In this document: one piece after another, positions 1 through 6,857 of the stretch
Position numbering within the stretch: position 1 is the first letter of the stretch
Layout: every line of letters begins with the position of its first letter
From: Paraburkholderia aromaticivorans
Lineage (GTDB): Bacteria; Pseudomonadota; Gammaproteobacteria; Burkholderiales; Burkholderiaceae
Length of the DNA: 64,000 nucleotides
Direction: 5' to 3'
Assembly (NCBI RefSeq): GCF_012689525.1
Contig: NZ_CP051516.1
Coordinates: forward strand, 434,001 to 498,000
Made by a program: the position numbers and the translations under genes
Notes under the pieces: generated by a model
What the model saw: the letters and a program-made list of their open reading frames with translations, nothing else
The model's database searches: none
What the model was told of the DNA's origin: nothing

Positions 1-382
1 CGGCAGCGAGCACGGTGGGTGCCACGGCGCTGGTATCGGCGTTGGGATAAGGCGGTTGCAGATCGGCGAAATACTGGCTGATCTTGCGCAGATAGTCGTC
101 GGGCAGGAAGGCGAGCAGATAGCCCATCGGCGGATAGGTGCGGCCGCCGTCACGGAACGCGGTCAACTGATTGAACAGATAGTCGGCCGGTTTGCCGGCA
201 ATTCGCGGGAAGTAATCGTTGTTCAGGCCTTGGCCCTGCACGCCATGACATGAGGTGCAGGCGCGCACGCGCTCGTCCATAGCCGAGGGCATGGCGCCGG
301 ACGCGTCGGCGGCGAGCACCACGCCGCTCCACATGACGTAAAGCACAAACAGAACCGACGATCCGATAGTTCGACGATGCAC
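1..382 (-). CDS. c-type cytochrome, 3' end beyond window
   Basis: This reading frame runs off the left edge of the window, so only about 127 N-terminal residues are visible. From a GTG at 382, preceded by a GAGG, it begins with a positively charged stretch (HRRTIG), then a hydrophobic segment (VLFVLYVMWSGVVLA) that looks like a Sec signal peptide. About 45 residues in there is a CTSCH haem-binding motif, followed by GQGLNNDYFPRIAGKPADYLFNQL and AFRDGGRTYPPMG, the pattern of small class I cytochromes c. The product is expected in the periplasm as an electron carrier or as the cytochrome subunit of a dehydrogenase or oxidase. The partner is not visible. The GTG start is inferred; no ATG lies upstream in frame near the signal peptide. 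Family assignment is firm, specific role unknown. Confidence 0.85.
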   Translation of the reverse strand, partial: MHRRTIGSSVLFVLYVMWSGVVLAADASGAMPSAMDERVRACTSCHGVQGQGLNNDYFPRIAGKPADYLFNQLTAFRDGGRTYPPMGYLLAFLPDDYLRKISQYFADLQPPYPNADTSAVAPTVLAA

Positions 383-869
383 GCCAGGCCTCGATTGGGG
401 AACGTTCTTTGTTCTCGATTATCTCTCGCGCATTCGCACGTGGATTCGCTTGCGAAGCCGACAGATGACCTATGTCAACTCTGCCGGTATTTTTCTTGTA
501 TAACGACGGCAAGAACAGCAAATCGGAACGGACTTATTCTGGACGGCGAGTGATCATTTGCTACGGCGATGCGATTGCTTTGCTAAAAACAATGATCGGC
601 CTGAATGCGCCGGCGGGTGGCGGCTTCGGGCTGCGCGAATTAACGCTTGAAACGTTCAGCAGCGCGTACGAGGTTGCAGGAATTCAGTCGACGCGTCAAT
701 AGCAAACAAAGCTCATTCGACGGGACACCTGATCATGATAGGCGTCGAGTAGAGGGCTTTCAACATTTCCAGTGCGGTTCGCCCGTCCGCCGACGTTATC
801 GCGCGAATGTGATTGTTTGATGATGAGCCGCGGGCTTCTGCGAGACGGCGTGAGCCCATCGTCCATGAG
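383..869. other. intergenic region without convincing gene
   Basis: This stretch of nearly 490 bases separates the 5' ends region of the cytochrome gene from the 3' end of the LysR gene. The part from about 480 to 760 is more AT-rich than its surroundings. A 76-codon open frame at 472-702 on the plus strand has no recognisable domain and no good ribosome binding site, so it is not called as a gene. The cytochrome promoter should lie just upstream of 382 on the minus strand. No clear terminator was seen for the LysR gene. Confidence 0.5.
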
Positions 870-1757
870 TCAACGGAAAAGCGCCATCAAGGCCGTGCGA
901 GCATTGCTGACGAGTTCGGTTTCGCCGATTCGCCCAGGCAACAGATGAAACTCGACGGCGGGCAACGCGGGCAAGCCCACGCTCGCCGGACAGGCCACGA
1001 CACCGCCGCCAATCGACGATTCGTTCAGGCAGGAAATGCCGAGCCCGGCCTTCAGCGCGAGTTGCAAGCCGGCGACGCCTGATGCGGAGTGCGACACCAC
1101 ATACGGCACTTTGTGCTCGTCCAGCAGCTTTACAACGAAGCGCTGCAACTGGCAGCTCGACGGCAGCAACACGAGTGGATAGGGCGTGGCCGGCCGCGGA
1201 CCTGAATCGGCCGCGCTGACCCACAGCAGTTTTTCGCGCCGCACAACCGTGCTTTGCGCGCCCGTGCGCCGGCCTGCAGCGCGCGTATTGTCCGTGACGA
1301 GCCGCAGCGAGAGCCCGATGTCGAACGACGCATCGTCGCCCGCATTGCTGTCGATCACCGCGCTCGGCAGCACAGTGACGTGCAGTTTCAGGCGCGGGTG
1401 CTGTTCCGAGAACGTTTTGAGAATGCGCGCGATGTCGTGCGGACGGTAGTAGTCCGTGATGGCGATGCGCAACTCGCCGTCGAGCGAGCGGCCTTGCAGG
1501 TCTTCGAACGCGGCTTCGCTCATTGCGATGATGCGCCGCGCGTGGTCGAGCAGCCGGCTGCCGGCCGGCGTGGCGCTCACGCCCTGTTTGCTGCGGACGA
1601 ACAGCGGCTGGCCGGCGCGCTCCTCCAGTTTCTTCAATTGCTCGCTGACCGAGGACTGCGACAGGAATACCCGCTCCGCGCCCGCCGAGACGCTGCCCGA
1701 TTCGGCGACGGCGACGAAGGTCCGCAACTGCGTCAGGTCAAATCCACGTTGGCTCAT
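870..1757 (-). CDS. LysR-family transcriptional regulator
   Basis: A 295-residue protein of normal length for the LysR family. The N-terminal winged helix-turn-helix covers about residues 5-65 (DLTQLRTFVAVAESGSVSAG, then QSSVSEQLKKLE, the recognition-helix region). The rest is the periplasmic-binding-protein-like effector domain. The gene is divergent from the MFS transporter at 1853, with 95 bases between the two start codons. That is the classical arrangement in which a LysR protein autoregulates and activates the neighbouring transporter. The start ATG at 1757 fits the conserved N-terminus directly. The effector is unknown and cannot be deduced from sequence alone. The family call is secure; control of the transporter is inferred from the layout. 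Confidence 0.93.
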   Translation of the reverse strand: MSQRGFDLTQLRTFVAVAESGSVSAGAERVFLSQSSVSEQLKKLEERAGQPLFVRSKQGVSATPAGSRLLDHARRIIAMSEAAFEDLQGRSLDGELRIAITDYYRPHDIARILKTFSEQHPRLKLHVTVLPSAVIDSNAGDDASFDIGLSLRLVTDNTRAAGRRTGAQSTVVRREKLLWVSAADSGPRPATPYPLVLLPSSCQLQRFVVKLLDEHKVPYVVSHSASGVAGLQLALKAGLGISCLNESSIGGGVVACPASVGLPALPAVEFHLLPGRIGETELVSNARTALMALFR

Positions 1758-1768
1758 GATTCGGTATA

Positions 1769-1810
1769 TCCGATGGAAGTTATCTGAATTTCCGGCTTTT
1801 CCGATGGAAG
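1769..1810. promoter_or_regulatory. direct repeat in LysR/MFS divergent promoter
   Basis: The 11-mer TCCGATGGAAG occurs twice, at 1769-1779 and 1800-1810, with starts 31 bases apart, close to three helical turns. Both copies lie in the short intergenic region between the divergent LysR and MFS genes. They could be regulator half-sites on the same face of the DNA, but LysR sites are more often interrupted dyads (T-N11-A), so the assignment to this LysR protein is only inference. Confidence 0.45.
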
Positions 1811-1852
1811 CCTCAGCCGTAGGATACCCCCAGATTCTTTGCGGAGGGTGTC

Positions 1853-3169
1853 ATGGGAAGCGAATCAATTACGGGCTTAGGGTTATCCGGCGGGCGAACG
1901 GCAAGTCATCGATGGAAAGTGCTGGGCGTCGGGTTCGCCGCGAACGCGAGTTTTTCGGCAGCGTTCTCGGGGATTCCGACGACAGCGGTTTTCTTGCGCT
2001 CGGGGTATCACCTGGGCAATGACGGGTTGGGCCTCGTGCTTGGCATGCTTGGCCTCGGTATCGCGGTCAGCGAATTGCCGTGGGGGCTGCTGACCGACCG
2101 CTGGGGCGACCGGCGCGTCCTGCTGCTCGGACTGCTTTCGACCGCGGCCGCGCTGGCCGGACTGGCGCTGTTCGTCGTGCCGTCCGGTGCGCACGTGCCG
2201 AGCGTGACGATGCTCGCGCTCGGCCTGTTGCTGGTCGGACTGCTCGGCGGCAGCGTCAACGGTTCGAGCGGTCGCGCGGTGATGGCCTGGTTTCGCGAGG
2301 GTGAGCGCGGCCTGGCCATGAGTATTCGCCAGACCGCCGTGCCCGCGGGCGGCGGCCTTGGCGCATTGCTGCTGCCGCTGCTCGCGTCGCGCTTCGGCTT
2401 CGCGAGCGCCTATAGCGTGCTGGCGCTCGCCTGCGCGATCACTGCCGCGTTCGCGTGGCGCTGGCTGCACGAACCTTCTCATGCCGAGGCGGACGGCGCC
2501 CGTGAAGTCCGTGACACGGCGGCGGCAGCCGGCGTGCCCGCCAAGGTCTCGCCGTTGCGCGACATCGGCATCTGGCGCGTGGCGCTCGGCGCCGGCGCGC
2601 TGTGCGTGCCGCAACTCGCCGTTGTAACGTTCGGGACCGTGTTTCTTCACGATTTCAGCCGCGCCGGCGTGCTGGCGATCAGCGTGACGATGGCCGCGGT
2701 TCAAACGGGTGCTGCGATCGCGCGGGTCTGGAGCGGCGGTTGGACCGACCGGCGCGGCAATCGCCGGGCCTACATGCGCGCCTGTAGTCTGCTGACGGCG
2801 GTGCTGTTCGCTTCGCTCGCGCTGCTGACGGGTCTCGCCGGCATGCATCACACGGCGATGACGGCGGTATTCGCGCTGATGGTCGTGGTGGGCGGCGTGA
2901 GCGCGTCCGCATGGCACGGCGTGGCCTTCACGGAACTCGCCACGCTCGCAGGGACGAACCGCGCGGGCACCGCGCTGGCGATCGGCAACACCTGTGTGTT
3001 TCTCACGCTATTTGTGACGCCGCTGGCGATTCCGCCGCTGTTGTCGGTAGGCTCGTGGCCGATGGTGTGGGCCGTGGCCAGCGTATGCGCATTGATCGCG
3101 TTACCGGTGTTCCCGCGCGCGGCGCATGAAGCCAAGGTGAGGACGGCGCGCGCTTGCGACGCAACTTGA
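1853..3169 (+). CDS. MFS transporter, 12-TM
   Basis: A 438-residue hydrophobic protein with the features of the major facilitator superfamily. The loop between helices 2 and 3 carries the signature WGLLTDRWGDRRVLLLG (G-x-x-x-D-R-x-G-x-R-R type), and a related motif, SGGWTDRRGNRRAYMRA, sits in the second half, as expected from the internal two-fold repeat. A charged central linker around residues 205-235 separates the two six-helix bundles. The ATG at 1853 follows a strong GCGGAGGG ribosome binding site by a few bases. The gene is divergent from the LysR gene at 870-1757, which probably controls it. The substrate cannot be named; the compact 12-helix form suggests a small organic solute or drug rather than a sugar. 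An inverted repeat (GCGCCCG at 3179, CGGGCGC at 3205) follows the stop but lacks a T-run. Confidence 0.92.
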   Translation: MGSESITGLGLSGGRTASHRWKVLGVGFAANASFSAAFSGIPTTAVFLRSGYHLGNDGLGLVLGMLGLGIAVSELPWGLLTDRWGDRRVLLLGLLSTAAALAGLALFVVPSGAHVPSVTMLALGLLLVGLLGGSVNGSSGRAVMAWFREGERGLAMSIRQTAVPAGGGLGALLLPLLASRFGFASAYSVLALACAITAAFAWRWLHEPSHAEADGAREVRDTAAAAGVPAKVSPLRDIGIWRVALGAGALCVPQLAVVTFGTVFLHDFSRAGVLAISVTMAAVQTGAAIARVWSGGWTDRRGNRRAYMRACSLLTAVLFASLALLTGLAGMHHTAMTAVFALMVVVGGVSASAWHGVAFTELATLAGTNRAGTALAIGNTCVFLTLFVTPLAIPPLLSVGSWPMVWAVASVCALIALPVFPRAAHEAKVRTARACDAT

Positions 3170-3541
3170 TGAACCGCAGCGCCCGTTGTTGGCAATGCTA
3201 AGGGCGGGCGCGGCGGGTTTCTCAAGCGGTTGGGCGAGGCGGCGCGTCGGAACTTCAGCGGCGAGTAGTCGACTCGCTGGATTTCCGCCGAAAAATGCGC
3301 CGCTCAAAAAAGTCGAAATATTCATTTCGCGTAATTAAGTTTTCTTTTTCTGATAGATCCGCAATGGACTATTAGTTTCTCTGCAGGATTCGGAGCACTC
3401 CGATTTTCGAGGAGTTGTAGCGGTGATTTTATGGCTGCCTTGGCGCGCTGTGCGTTGTCGAGGGGCCGTTAAAGCAGACGTAAAGTCGTTCAGATTTTTC
3501 TGCGTATGCGCATTCACTCCTACAACAAACGAGAGAAAATC
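3170..3541. other. AT-rich upstream region of the response-regulator cluster
   Basis: About 370 bases with no supported gene. From roughly 3315 to 3530 the sequence is clearly poorer in GC than the flanking genes, as expected for a promoter region or an H-NS-type silencer target. A short inverted repeat (ACTCC ... GGAGT, about 3398-3416) is present but weak. No confident -35/-10 pair could be assigned. The region is the natural place for the promoter of the first response regulator. Confidence 0.4.
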
Positions 3542-4198
3542 ATGGTGAATCTTCGAATTATCCTGGCGGACGATCATCCATTCGTTCTCCTTGGCATCCG
3601 CGCCGCACTGGAAATGCAGACCGGCGTCACCGTCGTCGATGAGGCGACGAATCCTGTTTCGCTGATCGAACGCCTACGGAGCACGCCCTGTGATGTGCTC
3701 GTCACCGATCTCGCGATGCCGGAACATTCATTCGCCGTCGACGACGGACTTAATCTCGTGCGACGAATCCGCAGTGGCTGGCCGCAATTGCGCGTCGTGG
3801 TGATGACAACTCTGACAAACCCCGCGATCCTTCGCGCCATTGTGTCGGATGGCGCCGTAAGCATGGTCGGCAAGGCGGAGTCGATGGACGAGCTCTGGCA
3901 GGCGATCGTGGCGGCTCGACAGGGTCAGGCGTACCTCGGCCGTTCCATCATCGAAGCGCTAGCGCATCCGCAGGAACTCGAGTGTGAGCGACCGCCGGCG
4001 CCGCGTTTGACGGGCAAACAAGTTGAGGTCGTCAGGCTGCTGGTAAGTGGCCAGTCGATCTCGGACATTGCGGCAGCGCTCGGCTGCGATCGCCGCACGG
4101 TCACGCGGCAAAAACGCGAGGCGATGGCCAAGCTCGGCGTCACGAACGATCCCGGTCTTTTCTCTTACGTGCGCGCTTATGGGATTCTTAATTTTTAA
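3542..4198 (+). CDS. RcsB-like response regulator 1 (NarL/FixJ class)
   Basis: A 218-residue two-domain response regulator. The receiver domain shows the acidic pair (LADDHP), the predicted phospho-acceptor Asp56 in VTDLAMP, the switch Thr in VVVMTTL and the conserved Lys in MVGKAE. The stretch TNPAILRAI closely matches E. coli RcsB (NNPAIL). The C-terminal LuxR-type helix-turn-helix (LTGKQVEVVRLLVSGQ, then ISDIAAALG) is intact, but its recognition helix, RRTVTRQKREAMAKLG, differs from those of the two downstream paralogues. The start at 3542 is chosen over an upstream ATG at 3506 because GAGAGA lies just before it and the domain begins immediately. It is the first of three tandem paralogues. 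The likely phosphate donor is the hybrid kinase at 6858-11300; that pairing is inference. Confidence 0.93.
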   Translation: MVNLRIILADDHPFVLLGIRAALEMQTGVTVVDEATNPVSLIERLRSTPCDVLVTDLAMPEHSFAVDDGLNLVRRIRSGWPQLRVVVMTTLTNPAILRAIVSDGAVSMVGKAESMDELWQAIVAARQGQAYLGRSIIEALAHPQELECERPPAPRLTGKQVEVVRLLVSGQSISDIAAALGCDRRTVTRQKREAMAKLGVTNDPGLFSYVRAYGILNF

Positions 4199-4350
4199 TG
4201 GCATATCTAAGCAATTTATTTTTTTAATTAACTGAGGTTGTTTCGGAGCGATCTTATGTTTATTCTCGGAGAAATATTTAATGATCGCGAGAAGAGCTGA
4301 TTTGTTCGACGAGGGCGGCAGTCAATTTAGGTACGGAGGAGAAATAGAAG

Positions 4351-5040
4351 ATGCGCGACACCGCTGAGGTAAGCAGACCCGTTCGCGCCATCATCGCGGA
4401 CGATCATCCACTGGTGCTGCTGGCGATCGAAAACCTGATGAGCGGCTATCCGAATATGGAAATCGTCGGCCGTGCAGCCGACGCCACCGAACTCTTCGCG
4501 GAAATCGATCGCGGTTCATGCGACCTGGTGCTCATGGACCTCTACATGCCGGGCGGTTCGGATGGCAGCGGACTGGAAGTCGTCAGGCAGTTCAAGACGC
4601 GGTACCCCGGCATCGCGCTCGTCGTGCTCACCATGGAAACCGAGGCGGTCGAACTTCAAAAGGTAATTTCGCTCGGCGTCGAGGGACTGGTGAGCAAGCG
4701 AGACCGGATCGACCTGATTCACGTGGCCGTCATCACGGCGCTGGCACGCGAGTGCTATGTCGGCCCCGCGGTGCGCGCATTGATCGCCGACGCAACGGCG
4801 ACCCAGCGGCTCGATTATGTCCGGAAGATTCTCTCGCGCCGCGAACTCGAGGTGTTCACCCAGTATGCGTCAGGGTACGGCGTGACTGAGATCGCCGCGC
4901 GTTTGGAGCGCAGCGTCAAAACGATCAGCGCGCAGAAGTGCACGGCCATGCGCAAGCTCGCCCTGCACAGCGACGCGGAGCTGTTTCGTTTCGCCGTCGA
5001 GTACGGTGTGATTCCTGAGGAGCGCATACCGAAGCGGTGA
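4351..5040 (+). CDS. RcsB-like response regulator 2 (NarL/FixJ class)
   Basis: A 229-residue response regulator with receiver and LuxR-type DNA-binding domains. Key receiver residues are present: IADDHP, Asp63 in LMDLYMPGG, Thr in VVLTME and Lys in LVSKRD. The helix-turn-helix reads LSRRELEVFTQYASGYGVTE and the recognition helix VKTISAQKCTAMRKL, very close to RcsB (KTISSQKKSAM). A good AGGAGAAA ribosome binding site precedes the ATG. The 150 bases between it and the first regulator are AT-rich and may carry a separate promoter, so the three regulators need not be one transcript. Together with the third regulator it shares the KTIS-QK-AMRKL recognition helix, suggesting overlapping DNA targets. 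Whether it acts as a homodimer or pairs with a paralogue, as RcsB can with auxiliary proteins, is unknown. Confidence 0.93.
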   Translation: MRDTAEVSRPVRAIIADDHPLVLLAIENLMSGYPNMEIVGRAADATELFAEIDRGSCDLVLMDLYMPGGSDGSGLEVVRQFKTRYPGIALVVLTMETEAVELQKVISLGVEGLVSKRDRIDLIHVAVITALARECYVGPAVRALIADATATQRLDYVRKILSRRELEVFTQYASGYGVTEIAARLERSVKTISAQKCTAMRKLALHSDAELFRFAVEYGVIPEERIPKR

Positions 5041-5158
5041 TGAGCCGGTGATAAGTCAGTGACGTGTCGCGCCGTCGCGCGACGAATAGAAGATGTGTTG
5101 GCATCGCCCGGGGAAGCACACCGTGTTCAGGGCATGCCAATCGATAAGACAATAGAAA

Positions 5159-5803
5159 ATGAGACAGAAGATCCGCGTCATCATCGCAGACGATCACGAC
5201 TGCGTTCGCGTCGGCGTCAAGCGCGTGTTGCAAGCCGCGCCGCACATCGAATGTGTCGGCGAAGCGGCCGACACCCACGGACTGGCGGAATTGCTCGACG
5301 CCTGCGCGTGCGACGTCGTCGTTTCCGATATCAATATGCCGGGCATTCATGGCGGCAGCAACGCGGTATCGTTTCTGCGCCGCCTGTTGCGGGGCCAGTC
5401 GCATCCTTGCGTCGTCGTCCTCACCATGATCTGCCATGCGCACATGCTGTTCGGTCTTTTGCATATCGGCGTAGGCGGAATCGTTGATAAACGCGAGACG
5501 GTCACAGCATTGATCGACGCGATCGAGGCCGCTCTTGCCGGGCGCGTCTATCTGTCGGAACACGCGCGGGTTGCGATGGAAGCGGCTGACGCGCCGCCGC
5601 AACTGCGCGCCGGCATGCTGAGCGCACGCGAGTGGGAAGTTTTCCAACTCTATGTGCAAGGTCGCGCCGTCCATGAGATCGCGGTGCGTTTGCAGCGCAG
5701 CGGCAAGACCATCAGTACGCAAAAACGTAGTGCGATGCGCAAGCTCGGGCTGGAAACGGAAGCCGACCTGATCGATTATGCGCGGCAGATCGGATTGACC
5801 TGA
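5159..5803 (+). CDS. RcsB-like response regulator 3 (NarL/FixJ class)
   Basis: A 214-residue response regulator, third in the tandem set. The receiver has IADDHD, Asp57 in VSDINMPG, Thr in VVLTMI and Lys in IVDKRE. The C-terminal LuxR-type domain has LSAREWEVFQLYVQGR and the RcsB-like recognition helix GKTISTQKRSAMRKLGL. An in-frame stop just upstream (5153-5155) fixes the ATG at 5159 as the earliest start, although its ribosome binding site is weak. It is followed by an aquaporin gene 256 bases downstream and then the hybrid sensor kinase, its most plausible phosphodonor. The local sequence between 5041 and 5158 holds no other gene. Function is transcription control; targets are unknown. Confidence 0.92.
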   Translation: MRQKIRVIIADDHDCVRVGVKRVLQAAPHIECVGEAADTHGLAELLDACACDVVVSDINMPGIHGGSNAVSFLRRLLRGQSHPCVVVLTMICHAHMLFGLLHIGVGGIVDKRETVTALIDAIEAALAGRVYLSEHARVAMEAADAPPQLRAGMLSAREWEVFQLYVQGRAVHEIAVRLQRSGKTISTQKRSAMRKLGLETEADLIDYARQIGLT

Positions 5804-6059
5804 TCTGATATCCGGTGGGCATATTGCATTGCGCCGTCGGCAGATGATTTTGGAGAACCAGGAATTTAGGAGTCTTCTGATTGGTTGCGGGACGTTGCCG
5901 TCTCATAGTTCTGAATTCACTACGGCTTTATTCCGTGCTCTCCTGATGAAAGCAGTCGTTTCGTCAAGCTGACCGATGCCCGGGCCGTGAGAATACAGGC
6001 AGATTTGAGGCGGCAATCGTGCAATGCCGTCTGCCTGGCGGACAGAACCAGGAGGCGGC

Positions 6060-6803
6060 ATGGATGCGTTAGGTAAGCGGTTGTTGGTCGAGGGTGTCGG
6101 AACGGCGTGGCTGGTGTTCGTCGGCTGCGGCAGCATCGTGTTGAACGTCGGTGCGATCCAGCAGGCAGGCGGTGTGCTGGAAGTGGCGCTGGCATTCGGC
6201 CTCGCCCTCGCTACGGCCACCTACTGCTTCGGCGGCGTGTCGGGTGGTCATTTCAATCCCGCTGTCACCGTAGGCTTCACGGTCGCGCAACGCTTTCCGG
6301 TCAGGGATCTGCTCCCCTATATTGCGTCGCAGATTCTCGGTGCGATCGTTGCCGCCGCGCTACTGCTTTACGTGGCGGGCGGGCGTCCCGGGTTCGATCT
6401 GGGCGCGAGCGAGTTCGCGGCAAATGGCTTCGGCGACCATTCTCCTGCCGACTATCAGATGCATTCAGCGCTGGCCATCGAGTTTGTGCTGGCCTTCGGT
6501 TTCGTCATGGCAAGCCTGTTGATCGCCCGCAGGCGAGACATGGCGCCGATCGCGCCGCTGGTCGTCGGCGCCTGCCTGGTGCTGGTCTATCTGGTGTCGA
6601 TTCCGGTGACCAACGGTTCGGTCAATCCCGCCCGCTCCACGGCCCAGGCGCTGTTCGTCGGCGACTGGGCGCTGGACCAGCTTTGGCTGTTCTGGGCTGC
6701 ACCTCTGTCGGGCGGTGTCATGGCTGGGGCGCTGTTCTCGTTTCTGCACGGCAAGGCTGACGCCGCCGCTACGCTCGCCGACGGGCGCGGCGAAGTTGCC
6801 TGA
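6060..6803 (+). CDS. aqpZ: aquaporin (MIP family), AqpZ-like with altered filter
   Basis: A 247-residue six-helix channel of the MIP family, close in layout to E. coli AqpZ. Both half-helix motifs are present: SGGHFNPAVT (NPA at 66-68) and SVNPARS (NPA at 189-191). The start at 6060 follows a perfect GGAGG by a few bases. Aligned without gaps to AqpZ around the second NPA (SIPVTN-SVNPARS), the selectivity-filter residues would be Phe46, Tyr177, Gly186 and Arg192. AqpZ has Phe, His, Thr and Arg, so the filter His and Thr are both replaced. That could change water or small-solute selectivity; this is inference from alignment by eye. The gene lies between three response regulators and a hybrid kinase, hinting at a link to osmotic or envelope sensing. 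The kinase start is 54 bases after this stop. Confidence 0.92.
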   Translation: MDALGKRLLVEGVGTAWLVFVGCGSIVLNVGAIQQAGGVLEVALAFGLALATATYCFGGVSGGHFNPAVTVGFTVAQRFPVRDLLPYIASQILGAIVAAALLLYVAGGRPGFDLGASEFAANGFGDHSPADYQMHSALAIEFVLAFGFVMASLLIARRRDMAPIAPLVVGACLVLVYLVSIPVTNGSVNPARSTAQALFVGDWALDQLWLFWAAPLSGGVMAGALFSFLHGKADAAATLADGRGEVA

Positions 6804-6857
6804 GTGTCGCCCGGTGCCATCATCGTGTCTGCCGTCAATTTCGTGCCGGGCGTTGCA

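Noticed and set aside
472..702. 76-codon open frame
   Set aside because: No ribosome binding site, no domain, unusual composition; described only as intergenic sequence.
3179..3211. Terminator after the first MFS gene
   Set aside because: The stem GCGCCCG/CGGGCGC is real but no T-run follows.
6804..6857. GTG at 6804 as start of the hybrid kinase
   Set aside because: It would add 18 residues before the signal peptide; ATG at 6858 gives a normal N-terminus.
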